A DNA stretch of 64,000 nucleotides, taken from assembly GCA_045119035.1 (NCBI GenBank), contig JBGVCU010000059.1, forward strand, positions 4,918 to 68,917, read 5' to 3'. The DNA comes from CAYVQA01 sp045119035 (GTDB taxonomy: Bacteria; Bacillota_I; Bacilli_A; ML615J-28; CAG-313). The stretch's first letter is position 1, and each line of letters begins with the position of its first letter. Both the position numbers and the translations under genes were made by a program. Under the pieces are notes generated by a model, which searched no databases, had not been told where the DNA came from, and worked only from the letters and a program-made list of their open reading frames with translations. This document shows, in pieces, positions 32,138 to 41,180 of the stretch.

Positions 32138-35100
32138 ATGAATAAAGGATTAAAAAGTTGTACAAGTCAATTACAATATAATGTGGGTAATGCTTTTACG
32201 ACATATATAAATTTAAATAAAGAGGATGCAAATTTTCATATTGTAATTCCATTGATTATAACTAATGGGGAAAGTCAAATTAATACTAAATTAATATTTA
32301 ATCAACAAGATAAAAATTTAAGTACAATGTTTAATTATGGCTTTAAATTAAATTACTATTCAAAATTAACAGAATATGAAAATATGATTACGATTAAAAA
32401 TTCGGATGGTTCTGTTGATGAATACTATCAAGAAGAAGTTGAAGAGATATTTTATAATAGATTATTACGAACAAAAATTAAAAGAAATTTCAGTAACCAG
32501 TATAAATACCAATTATTTGATAAAGTTGGAAATGCATATTTTTATATAGATCAAGATGAATATCCTAGTTTAATAAAATATTATACTGGTGAAGAGTATA
32601 GTATTTTATATAATGAGAATGGTCACTTAATTATTTCAAATAATAAAGATGATAAGGTAATATTTATTACTAATGATAATGGAATAGTAGAAAGAGTAAT
32701 TTATAAATATAAAGAAGAAGACTTAATTAAAATTGAATTACAATACAGTAATAATAAAATATGTAATATTGTGTATTATCAAAAAAATAAGGATGATTTT
32801 AAAGAAGTAACTGAGTTAAAACTAATTTTAAATTATAATGATTATGAACTAATTGATCATTCATCAAAGTATAAAATGAAATTTATTTTTAATTCAGATT
32901 TAAAAGAAGTAACTAATGTTGTCGAAGGATACGATAATTCATATAATGATTTATATACTTCAGTTATTAATTATTACACTAATTACAGTGTGGTTAAAAA
33001 TATCTATGGTCAAAAACAATATTACTTTTTTGATAACAATCAATTACCTGTTTATACCATTGATTATTTAGGTAATATGGTATGTACTCATTATAGTACT
33101 TCTGGTAAATTATTAAGTTTAAGTTCTTCAATTCCTGTTAAAACAAAATTAGATAATTTATTAGAGACTGATCAGTTATCTGATTTTATTAACACAAATG
33201 TAAGCGTTGAAAAAATATCATGCACAAATGAATTATATAATGATATTTTACATGATTCATTATTTAAACTGACAACTTTAGGATATGATAATCAAACATT
33301 AGAATATGAAGTCAACTTAGAAAAGATAAACGATAAAAATTTAGTATTTGTATTATGGGGAAGAAAATTATTAAATAAATCAATAGATAACAATGTAAGT
33401 ATTGATTTATATTTGAACGAACATTTAGAAAAATCAATTATTTTAAATAATTATATGAATGATGATATGTATAATATTCTATATTTTAGTTTAAAACCTT
33501 ATCAATCATACTCTAAATTAAAAGTTAAAATTAATATTATAGGAGAAAATATTCTTGAACTTGGTGGTCTTCAATTGATTAATAAATACATTGGACAAAT
33601 ATATACATATGACATTTATGATAATTTAATTGAAGCAATTTCTAAAAGTTCATATATCAAATATGAATATGATGAAAATAATAGATTAATCAGTAATTCT
33701 AAAAATAATATTGATCAAACAAATATTGAATATGATGAACATAATAGAGTAGTTTCAACAAATAGATCAAATATATGTAAAGTGACAAACACTTATGTTA
33801 CAGACAATTCAAAAAATATTTCATCTTCGACAATTTCGAATTATAATGAAAGCCAAAATTATAATACTAGATATGTATATGATAGCGACAATAGATATTT
33901 AAAAGAAATTTATAGTGATTTAAAAAGTAATAAAAAAATTGGCTATGATGCATTAGGGAAAATCATTAAAGTAACAAATTTTGAAGAAGTTGAAACTAAC
34001 TATAAATATGAACAAAATAGAATTGAAGAAATTTGTCTTTCAAAAAATGATGTTAATACTTCATTAAAATATAATTATGATGACAAAAAAAGAGTTAATA
34101 GTATATTATTATCGAATGGATCAGAATATACATTCCAATATAATTCATTTGGTTTGATTGAAAAAATGTTTTTAAATAATATCTTATTAGCCTCTTTTGA
34201 ATATGATATTTATGGAAATATTATTACTAAAAAAGAAAACGCAACCGGTAATGGATATAAATACGTATATGACAGTAATGGTTTACTTACTTATGTATAT
34301 AAAATTGCTAATAATGGAACAGAAACATTAAAATATCACTATTTATATGATCAAAGAAATAATCTAATTGAAATCTTAAATAAAAATAATATTAGTTTTA
34401 AAAAATACATTTATAATAATGATGATGAATTAATAAAAGAAATTGATTCAAATGTAACTGTAGAGTATATTTATGATAGGTTTGGAAATTTTAATTCGTC
34501 ATGTGTTACAAAAAATAATGAGCAAACATATACATTATATAACTATAATAAGGAATTATCATCTTCAAGATTAGAATGTATGTTAGATTCGTTTAAGAAA
34601 TATTCTTATGTTGCTAGTTATACCACAACCAACAATTTAATAAAAGGAAATCAAGTTTTATCTGCCATAAATAGGCGAAATAATACAAAAATGGAATCAT
34701 CGAATAAATCTGAATTAATTCCGTGCATTAAAGTAGATGATGAGAACTGTTTGATGTATAAAGTTGAATGTAATAATTATTATTTGGAAGATAGTGGGTG
34801 TGTTAAATTTTATTTTAAACCAAATAATGTTTCAACAAAACAATATATATTTAGTTGCAAAAGCAATAGTACTTCATGTTTTATCGGAGCGTATATTGAA
34901 AACAGTAAACTATATATTGAATTGATAGATAATCAAAATGAACAAATTGATCCGTATGAAGTATCAAATATTGATGAATTAAATAATATGTTATTTAATG
35001 TTATACCAAATGAATGGAATTATTTTGCCCTTTCATATGAAACTAGAACAGATGGACCTATAGGATCGGATACATTTAAATTTACTTTGTATTGTAATAA

Positions 35101-37753
35101 TAATTATTTCACAAAAAATTTATCACAACCAAGACCAGTCATTGAATTTGCTAATTATCCAGAATATAATATAGGGCATAAATTTAATGGTGAAAGTATT
35201 TCTTATTGTTTTAATGGTAAGATTGCTTTATTAAATGTTACATGTAGAAAGTCAGAAAATGAAAATGAAATTAGAGATTATTTTAATGTATGTAATGAAG
35301 TTGTTATGAATGATTTATTAACAACAACTGAAGAACAAATAAAATATAATTCAGAAATTACATTTAAATTTGATCAATCAACATTAGAAGATTATAAAAT
35401 TTTCCCATTAATAAATAATTTAAATTCATTAACTTCAGATGTTCCTGTAAAATATATTAAGAAAAATATGCCTAATAAAGTTGAATCTAAAGAATTTAAG
35501 TATAATGATGAGAATGGGAGATGTTCTTATTTAGCAGATGGTGCAACTTTACTTTATGACTTAAATCTATATGATATTGGTACAATTATGTTTAGAGCAT
35601 ATACTACTTATACTAATAGTAAACAATATTTTTTTGAAGGGTTAAATGTAAATGGAGAAAATATTGCATTATATAGAAATGAAAATAATAAATTATGTGT
35701 AATTTATAAAGGCTCAGTACAAGTAACTAATCTAACTTTTACTAATAATACATGGCATTTTGTTTCATTATCTTTCTATAAGCCAGAAGTAACATCAGGA
35801 TATTATAATAAAAATTACGTTTACGTAAGAGTTATTTTAGATGAACAAGAATATACTTCCTCATTTAATAATCCACTTGATATTGATAAATTCATATTTA
35901 GTATTGGTAAGAATTACACAGAATTAACTAACAAAAATAATAACAGTAATGTACAATATTATCCGTTATATGGACAAATTGAAATGTTATGTTCAATTGA
36001 CGCTTATTGTGAAGTAGATACTATTAAAAATTTTTTTAAAAAACTATTAGGACAAATCAAAATAACAAAATATGATAATTTGGGCAGAATTATTTCTTAT
36101 TATATTGCTGAACAAGGTTTAGAAGAAAGAAATATAATTTTATCTTATCAAGAAAACGAACAAGAAAATAATAATGATACTGTATTAAAGGAATATACTG
36201 AAACTGAAATTATAGGAAATAATAAGTTTATTAAAACTGTACTATTAGATGATGAATACAAAGCGAAAGAAAATATAATTATTATTAAAGATTTAGCAGA
36301 AAGTTTAATATATGAAGAAATTCATCAATATTCATATAATGAACGAGGTTTTTTAATATGTGATAAAGCTAGTTATCTAGATATGAATGATCCAGATATT
36401 ACAGATGAAATAATATTACATCCTCCTGTTTTCACAACTTCATACGAATATGATTCTAATGGTAATATAGAAAAAATAATCAGTGATAAAACTTTTTTAA
36501 ACAAGATATATTTTTATGATTCAAATGTTAAAGATAAATTATCCGAAGTAAGAGAATTTCAAGATATTGAAGATATTGAAGATTTCTATACATCATATAA
36601 TGTAAATTATCATAATTTAAATACATTATATATTACTAATTATAAAAACAATACTTTTACATATGAAAATGAAAAAGTTATTCAACATGTAAGTAATGGA
36701 AGAGTTTATTATTATACATATGATGAATTTGGTCGAAGAATTAAAAAAGCAAATTATATGGGTATTGGTACTGAATATATTTACAATAATGATTTATTAA
36801 TGTCAGAAATTAATAGAGATTATAGATTTGATTTCTTATATGATTCAAAAGGTAAATTATATGGATTTATCAAAGATAATACTGATATATATTATTATGT
36901 AAGAGATTATTTAAATAATATTATTGCAATTACAACAAAAAATGGTGAAATTGTGGTACAATATACATATACAGCATATGGACAAAATTTAGGAGTTACA
37001 GGTAGACTTGCTTCTACAATTGGTTACCAAAATCCTTTTAGATACAAAGGATATTATTATGATGTCGAAACTAACCTCTTTCTTGTAACTTCTCGCTATT
37101 ATAGTCCTGAACTAGGAAGATTCATCCAACCAGCAGATGTATCAAGTTTAAATCCATCAAGCATTAATGGATTAAATCTATATGCATATGCAAATAATAA
37201 TCCAATTGGAATTGCGTATAGCAATTCAAGTGTTGGAGGAATGGTAAATATTATAAGAAGTTCGATGGGGAATTCTATAATTAACAATGGTTCATATAAC
37301 AACTATGTGGATTTGGATTTTTTAGGAAACTTTTTTGCTTTTAATGTAAATATTTACTCATCAATTGCTGGTGTTTTAGAAGGAATCAGAAGAAGACAAG
37401 GATTAGGTCAATATGATTCGCTTGTAAAAGCAAACAAAATATTGATGCATGTTGGTTATTGGCTAAATGTAGGATTGAGTGCATATAATAATTATCATGA
37501 TTCGAGTTTAACTACACAAGAAAAAAGGGTTAGTTTTTGGGTTGATACAGTTTATACTACTGGTGTTACAGTAGGAGCTTGTTATTTAGGAATGATACCA
37601 TATGTTGGTCCGTTTTTGGCGATTCTTGTCCCTATAGGTGTTGAATATTTATGGTCAGGAGAATTAAGTATTTTTGGCTTTGATATTGATGTTCAGCCTA
37701 TCAAAATAAATGGTAAAACAATTGAAGAATGGGTTAATTCATGGTTTGATTAA
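32138..37753 (+). CDS. RHS/YD-repeat giant protein with two LamG-like domains and a hydrophobic C-terminal tail (RHS1)
   Basis: 1871 residues. No signal peptide: the start (MNKGLKSCTSQLQYNVGN) is polar. Many YD repeats (YEYDENNRLIS, YDALGKIIK, YEYDIYGNIITK) indicate an RHS shell. Two LamG/concanavalin-like insertions lie near residues 885-1045 (CVKFYFKPN ... EWNYFALSYE) and 1145-1300 (GTIMFRAYTT ... TWHFVSLSFYK) and may bind glycans. The RHS-associated core ends SINGLNLYAYANNNPIG (~1675-1691). The ~180-residue tail starts YSNSSVGG, has hydrophobic stretches (VGACYLGMIPYVGPFLAIL) and ends NSWFD. The tail is the expected toxin position and looks membrane-directed. A putative immunity gene follows after 15 bp, and sigma-like, holin and nucleotidyltransferase genes precede it. 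Confidence 0.88.
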   Translation: MNKGLKSCTSQLQYNVGNAFTTYINLNKEDANFHIVIPLIITNGESQINTKLIFNQQDKNLSTMFNYGFKLNYYSKLTEYENMITIKNSDGSVDEYYQEEVEEIFYNRLLRTKIKRNFSNQYKYQLFDKVGNAYFYIDQDEYPSLIKYYTGEEYSILYNENGHLIISNNKDDKVIFITNDNGIVERVIYKYKEEDLIKIELQYSNNKICNIVYYQKNKDDFKEVTELKLILNYNDYELIDHSSKYKMKFIFNSDLKEVTNVVEGYDNSYNDLYTSVINYYTNYSVVKNIYGQKQYYFFDNNQLPVYTIDYLGNMVCTHYSTSGKLLSLSSSIPVKTKLDNLLETDQLSDFINTNVSVEKISCTNELYNDILHDSLFKLTTLGYDNQTLEYEVNLEKINDKNLVFVLWGRKLLNKSIDNNVSIDLYLNEHLEKSIILNNYMNDDMYNILYFSLKPYQSYSKLKVKINIIGENILELGGLQLINKYIGQIYTYDIYDNLIEAISKSSYIKYEYDENNRLISNSKNNIDQTNIEYDEHNRVVSTNRSNICKVTNTYVTDNSKNISSSTISNYNESQNYNTRYVYDSDNRYLKEIYSDLKSNKKIGYDALGKIIKVTNFEEVETNYKYEQNRIEEICLSKNDVNTSLKYNYDDKKRVNSILLSNGSEYTFQYNSFGLIEKMFLNNILLASFEYDIYGNIITKKENATGNGYKYVYDSNGLLTYVYKIANNGTETLKYHYLYDQRNNLIEILNKNNISFKKYIYNNDDELIKEIDSNVTVEYIYDRFGNFNSSCVTKNNEQTYTLYNYNKELSSSRLECMLDSFKKYSYVASYTTTNNLIKGNQVLSAINRRNNTKMESSNKSELIPCIKVDDENCLMYKVECNNYYLEDSGCVKFYFKPNNVSTKQYIFSCKSNSTSCFIGAYIENSKLYIELIDNQNEQIDPYEVSNIDELNNMLFNVIPNEWNYFALSYETRTDGPIGSDTFKFTLYCNNNYFTKNLSQPRPVIEFANYPEYNIGHKFNGESISYCFNGKIALLNVTCRKSENENEIRDYFNVCNEVVMNDLLTTTEEQIKYNSEITFKFDQSTLEDYKIFPLINNLNSLTSDVPVKYIKKNMPNKVESKEFKYNDENGRCSYLADGATLLYDLNLYDIGTIMFRAYTTYTNSKQYFFEGLNVNGENIALYRNENNKLCVIYKGSVQVTNLTFTNNTWHFVSLSFYKPEVTSGYYNKNYVYVRVILDEQEYTSSFNNPLDIDKFIFSIGKNYTELTNKNNNSNVQYYPLYGQIEMLCSIDAYCEVDTIKNFFKKLLGQIKITKYDNLGRIISYYIAEQGLEERNIILSYQENEQENNNDTVLKEYTETEIIGNNKFIKTVLLDDEYKAKENIIIIKDLAESLIYEEIHQYSYNERGFLICDKASYLDMNDPDITDEIILHPPVFTTSYEYDSNGNIEKIISDKTFLNKIYFYDSNVKDKLSEVREFQDIEDIEDFYTSYNVNYHNLNTLYITNYKNNTFTYENEKVIQHVSNGRVYYYTYDEFGRRIKKANYMGIGTEYIYNNDLLMSEINRDYRFDFLYDSKGKLYGFIKDNTDIYYYVRDYLNNIIAITTKNGEIVVQYTYTAYGQNLGVTGRLASTIGYQNPFRYKGYYYDVETNLFLVTSRYYSPELGRFIQPADVSSLNPSSINGLNLYAYANNNPIGIAYSNSSVGGMVNIIRSSMGNSIINNGSYNNYVDLDFLGNFFAFNVNIYSSIAGVLEGIRRRQGLGQYDSLVKANKILMHVGYWLNVGLSAYNNYHDSSLTTQEKRVSFWVDTVYTTGVTVGACYLGMIPYVGPFLAILVPIGVEYLWSGELSIFGFDIDVQPIKINGKTIEEWVNSWFD

Positions 37754-37768
37754 TAAGGAGAAAAAGAA

Positions 37769-38221
37769 ATGAAAAAGAAATTTTATTTTAATTCTATTTG
37801 GCAGAGTGTGATATATACTTTTATTGCTATGATATTCTTGTTGTTAATTATATTATGTTTTTTTACAGATGAAATACATTCAGGAGTACTATTTATAGTA
37901 ACAATTTTCTCTATAGGTTTGTTAGCAAATTTATTTTGGATAGGTTTTAGTCTTTCAATGAGAATTCAAATAGATTATGCTAAAGAAGAATTATATATAA
38001 GACATCCAAATTTGCTGAAAAGAATTAATTTTAACGATATTGTTTCTATTCAAATAATAGAGTATGATCAATTGTCATTTAATTTTATTATTACTACCAA
38101 GCATATTAAAAAGAAACTAGCCTATTCGAGATATTACAAGAAAAAAGTGACAAAAGAACGAATTTTGAAAGTTAATGAATTGAAATCTGATTTAATTAGC
38201 ATTTCTAATAAAAAATATTAA
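37769..38221 (+). CDS. Two-TM small membrane protein, putative immunity to the RHS1 tail
   Basis: 150 residues with a TAAGGAGAAA site. Two hydrophobic segments (about residues 12-32 and 39-63) precede a basic, beta-rich domain (IQIDYAKEELYIRHPNLLKR, then INFNDIVSIQIIEYDQLSFN) that looks PH-like. Same layout as 1736-2197, which follows the orphan tail of RHS1 type. Its location directly behind an RHS tail is the standard place for immunity. The ~380-bp repeat begins right after its stop codon. Function is inferred from context. Confidence 0.55.
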   Translation: MKKKFYFNSIWQSVIYTFIAMIFLLLIILCFFTDEIHSGVLFIVTIFSIGLLANLFWIGFSLSMRIQIDYAKEELYIRHPNLLKRINFNDIVSIQIIEYDQLSFNFIITTKHIKKKLAYSRYYKKKVTKERILKVNELKSDLISISNKKY

Positions 38222-38243
38222 TAAAACATAGAATTTAAACACT

Positions 38244-38280
38244 AACCACTTTATTGGGTAAAACCAATGAGGTGGTTTTT
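38244..38280 (+). terminator. Terminator after the RHS1 immunity gene
   Basis: AACCACTT pairs with GAGGTGGTT and an inner ATTGG/CCAAT strengthens the hairpin; TTT follows. Homologous to 2217-2254. Confidence 0.75.
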
Positions 38281-38431
38281 ATATGTAATCTAGGTATCCT
38301 AGTTACTAAGTGCTGACGTGAGAAGTAGAGTGAAGCACGATTTATCCTGTGCACAATTTTTTAAACTTTTTTATATTTTGACTCCGACACTTTGGCTTAT
38401 AAATGTTCGTTACTATTGAAGGAGGGATTTT

Positions 38432-38572
38432 ATGAGTAAAGAAAAAGTTATTGAAATTAAAATAAACGATGTTACTTATATTGTGTCTGAAGTAAATAGA
38501 AACGATGATTGCTTAAAACTAATAATTAAAGATATACTCATAGAAATATTAAAATATGAGCAAAAAAATTAA
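38432..38572 (+). CDS. 46-residue TnpW-like small protein, copy 2
   Basis: Differs from the product of 2413-2553 at only a few positions (C for H at residue 27, L for Q at 30, QKN end for NKH) and has the same strong GAAGGAGGG site. No recombinase follows; the element has lost it entirely here. It overlaps the frame of the next tail-like sequence by 17 bp. That both copies keep an intact frame despite ~15% DNA divergence suggests selection or recent duplication. Confidence 0.5.
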   Translation: MSKEKVIEIKINDVTYIVSEVNRNDDCLKLIIKDILIEILKYEQKN

Positions 38573-38599
38573 TAATATGGTAAAATATAGATGTCTAGT

Positions 38600-39101
38600 T
38601 CTATTTGAAATTATGTATAGTAGTCCTAGCTTTAGTGCAATTACAATGTTTCCTGCATTTAAATTACCAACAACTAATTCAAATGTAGGAAGTAGAATCT
38701 ATTGGGATCCGCATGTAAAAGGGAAATGGTTTGATACAGACGTACCTGAATTCTTTAATTTTACGCATGATAAAATTGAGTTTGTAAATTGGAGTTTTTC
38801 TGTATACAAAGGTAGTTTATATTTTGACCATAATGAGAATCATTCTTTATATATTGCGAGCGGGAATATAAGCACTTACTTAGGAATTGGTTCCGATGGT
38901 GTTGGATTAGATCTTGGAGCAAATGTTTTAGAAATAGGTTATGATGGCAGAATTATTGATGCAAATATAGAATTTTTAACTGTTGGTTTTACCTTTATGT
39001 ATAAAGATGGAACATTTGAATTTGGTATTGGAGCTGGATGGTTTGGATATTCGGTAACAATCGATATTGATGAAATTATAAAAATTATTTTTGGAGGATA
39101 A
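38600..39101 (+). pseudogene. Orphan RHS-type tail, second kind (beta-rich)
   Basis: The frame, open from 38556 within the small-protein gene, becomes meaningful at FEIMYSSPSFSAITMFPAFK, where 'I-x-YSSxSFxA' resembles the start of the RHS1 tail (IAYSNSSVGG). It then continues as a beta-rich, Gly-containing sequence (YKGSLYFDHNENHSLYIASG, then NVLEIGYDGRIIDANIEFLT and FGIGAGWFGYSVTIDIDEI). This repeats as a decayed copy at 39430-39910. It has no core and no proper start, so it is a displaced tail joined to a mobile-element repeat. A zinc-ribbon gene follows in the place of an immunity gene. Confidence 0.55.
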
Positions 39102-39105
39102 AAAT

Positions 39106-39402
39106 ATGGGTTATGAGATAAAAGTTCCTGTAGGAATGTTGATTAAAAAAATGTTTTGCTGTAAGTGTGGTGCAAAACTAAAAAAGAAAAAGTTGTCCAA
39201 GTTAAATTCTAAAGGCGATACAGATTTTAAAAGAATTAAATATGGACACACTGTAATCCTAGATAAAAAACAAATTATAGATAACTTTGTATATTTTTGT
39301 CCGAATTGTAATATCATAACTGATTATAATGAACAATTGAATATTTCTAATATTCAAAAGAAAACAAATAAATTAATTTTAGATGATACAGATTTACAGT
39401 AA
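39106..39402 (+). CDS. Zinc-ribbon protein after the orphan tail, candidate immunity protein
   Basis: 98 residues from ATG 39106, chosen for the TGGAGGATAAAAAT before it. Two CxxC pairs (FCCKCGAKLKKKKL near residue 20 and YFCPNCNII near residue 65) form a zinc ribbon, with a basic middle and a polar, Lys/Asn-rich end. A decayed paralog sits after the decayed tail copy at 39980-40186, so 'tail + zinc ribbon' is a duplicated module. No named family recognised; immunity is inferred from position. Confidence 0.55.
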   Translation: MGYEIKVPVGMLIKKMFCCKCGAKLKKKKLSKLNSKGDTDFKRIKYGHTVILDKKQIIDNFVYFCPNCNIITDYNEQLNISNIQKKTNKLILDDTDLQ

Positions 39403-39429
39403 TATTTTATGAAAATACAAATAGTTATT

Positions 39430-39955
39430 ATTAAATCTACAATGCATTATTAGACTTAACTTATATAGTTATCCAAGCAATAATCCTATTGCTAGCGCCA
39501 AATTAATTGTTGTGCAAATGTAGACATGTTTAGTTGCTTAGGTACATGCACGTTGCATTCAATATTTAAATTACCTGCTATTAATTCAAATGATGGATTT
39601 GCAGCGATTAGCTGGAGTATATCAATTTATAAAGGTAGTTTATTTTTTTGATAATCAAGAAAATCACTCTTTATATGTTTCTTTAGGAAATATATATATT
39701 TTGCAGACCTAGTGTTTTCTAAAGATTCATCTAAAGACAATAAAACTAGATTTGGTTTTGATGAGTCTGTTAATGTTATTGAGATTGGATATGATGGATG
39801 AGTTATAGATGTAAGTCTGTCTAGATTAACAGGAGTGGTAACATATCTGTTTAAAGAAGGAACGTTTAAACTTGGCTTTTACGGTGGCTGGTTTTGTTGT
39901 TCAATCTAGATAAATTTTATAGAATTAATTAAATTGATTTTTTGAAGGTGAAATT
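39430..39955 (+). pseudogene. Decayed copy of an RHS core end plus beta-rich tail
   Basis: The stretch RLNLYSYPSNNPIAS (39451-39495) matches the RHS core end GLNLYAYANNNPIG. It is followed by multiple stops and frame changes, in which the same residues as in 38600-39101 can still be read in pieces (KGSLFF, DNQENHSLYVSLGN, IEIGYDG, GTFKLGFYGGWF). One YDG is followed by TGA where the paralog has Arg. This is a clear pseudogene from duplication of the tail module with part of the core. Confidence 0.75.
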
Positions 39956-39979
39956 GACTTAGGGATTATTTTTAGAAAA

Positions 39980-40186
39980 ATGTATTGTAAAAATTGTGGT
40001 ACTAGACTTAAAATTAAAAAGAATTCTGAAATCATTAATAAAGGAGAGAAAGGATATTCTAATAGAATTGCGGGTAGGAGTGCAATAGGTTTGAGTTCTT
40101 ATTATTCTGTAACTTATAAATTTTTTTGTCCTAATTGGAGATTAGAAATAACTTATGAAGAACAACGTATTATAGTTAAAAAGTAG
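39980..40186 (+). pseudogene. Decayed paralog of the zinc-ribbon protein
   Basis: Reads MYCKNCGTRLKIKKNSEIIN and later FFCPNWRLEITYEEQ. It parallels FCCKCGAKLKKKK ... FCPNCNIITDYNEQ of 39106-39402, but the last zinc cysteine is a tryptophan and there is no good ribosome binding site. Second member of the duplicated 'tail + zinc ribbon' module, probably non-functional. Confidence 0.6.
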
Positions 40187-40247
40187 AAGTTATTAAAAAT
40201 GAAAAGTCTGAATGAAAATGATTTAAAGTTTTAAAATTGTGAATATG

Positions 40248-40279
40248 GTAGAATCTACTATTTAGTAGATTCTACTTTT
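40248..40279 (+). terminator. Terminator closing the RHS1 island
   Basis: GTAGAATCTACTA / TAGTAGATTCTAC with a 2-nt centre and a following TTTT. The rest of 40187-40439 shows no gene; a weak -10 (TATAAT, 40411-40416) lies before uppS. Confidence 0.85.
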
Positions 40280-40439
40280 ATATTATATTAAAAGTTATAT
40301 ATGTATATTATGAATAATAATATTTAATATAAATTGTTAATATAAAATGAAGTTTAAATGAAATTAATATTATTTAATGGATTTCTCTTTATTTTTATTA
40401 TCAAATATGATATAATAATATAGTTAAAGGAAAAAAGCT

Positions 40440-41180
40440 ATGAATAAAAGTCAATTATTACAAGAAATAAATAAAAAGGAATTACCTAAGCATATTGCTT
40501 TAATTTTAGATGGTAATGGAAGATGGGCACAAAAACGTGGGCTTCCTCGTAATTTAGGGCATAAACAAGGAGCAAAAAATTTATATAAAATTGTTAAGTA
40601 TGCCTATGAATTAGGAATTAAGGCTGTTACAGTTTATGCATTTAGTACAGAAAATTGGAATAGACCTGTTGATGAAATAAATTACTTAATGGAAGAGGCT
40701 TTACGTTTTAAAGAAGAATATAAAGAAAATATTAAAAAGCATAATTTTAGAGTAAAGATTATTGGTGAAAAAGATAAACTTAATAATGATGTTTTAACAT
40801 TAATTGAAGAAACTAATAATAATACTAAAGATAATAATGATTTTTATTTTACAATATGCTTAAATTATGGATCGCGTCAAGAGATAACAAATGCTGTTAA
40901 AGAAATTGCTTTAAAAGTTAAAAATAATGAAATTGATATTGATTCTATTAATCAAGATTTAATAACTGATCATTTATATACTAACGAACTTCCTCCACTT
41001 GATTTACTTATAAGAACAAGCGGAGAAGTAAGAATTAGTAATTTCTTATTATGGCAACTTGCATATACAGAATTATATTTTACAACAGTATATTGGCCTG
41101 ATTTTTCTAAGGTTGATTTACTAAATGCAATTTATCACTATCAAAATCGTAAACGAAGATTTGGAGGTTTAGATAAATAA
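40440..41180 (+). CDS. uppS: Isoprenyl transferase (undecaprenyl diphosphate synthase)
   Basis: 246 residues. It builds the C55 lipid carrier for cell wall synthesis from FPP and IPP. Visible: HIALILDGNGRWAQKRGLPR with the catalytic Asp, GHKQGAKNLYKIV, FSTENWNRP, and near the end LLIRTSGEVRISNFLLWQLA with the basic residues that bind IPP. An AAAGGAAAAA site precedes the ATG. It starts uppS-cdsA-dxr-rseP, usually placed just behind frr. Confidence 0.96.
   Translation: MNKSQLLQEINKKELPKHIALILDGNGRWAQKRGLPRNLGHKQGAKNLYKIVKYAYELGIKAVTVYAFSTENWNRPVDEINYLMEEALRFKEEYKENIKKHNFRVKIIGEKDKLNNDVLTLIEETNNNTKDNNDFYFTICLNYGSRQEITNAVKEIALKVKNNEIDIDSINQDLITDHLYTNELPPLDLLIRTSGEVRISNFLLWQLAYTELYFTTVYWPDFSKVDLLNAIYHYQNRKRRFGGLDK

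Larger units (their letters stand above)
38222..38599 (+). repeat. Direct repeat copy 2 (~380 bp), downstream of the RHS1 module
   Basis: Counterpart of 2195-2580 at roughly 85% identity by eye: same hairpin terminator, same ~120-bp non-coding part, same 46-codon gene and the following AATATGGTAAAATATAGATG. After that it joins a different partner sequence, an RHS-tail-like frame. Confidence 0.85.

Noticed and set aside
33600..36900. Short tandem patterns in RHS1 as a CRISPR or tandem DNA repeat
   Set aside because: Repetition is at protein level (YD repeats), with no identical DNA repeats or spacers.
38556..38599. ATG at 38556 as true start of a gene with the beta-rich tail
   Set aside because: It lies inside the conserved 46-codon small gene in another frame, with no ribosome binding site; the first residues are unrelated to the tail.
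39780..39800. TGA where a paralog has Arg, suggesting a TGA-decoding code
   Set aside because: cotE and the winged-helix gene use TGA as a normal stop and the segment has other stops, so it is simply decayed.
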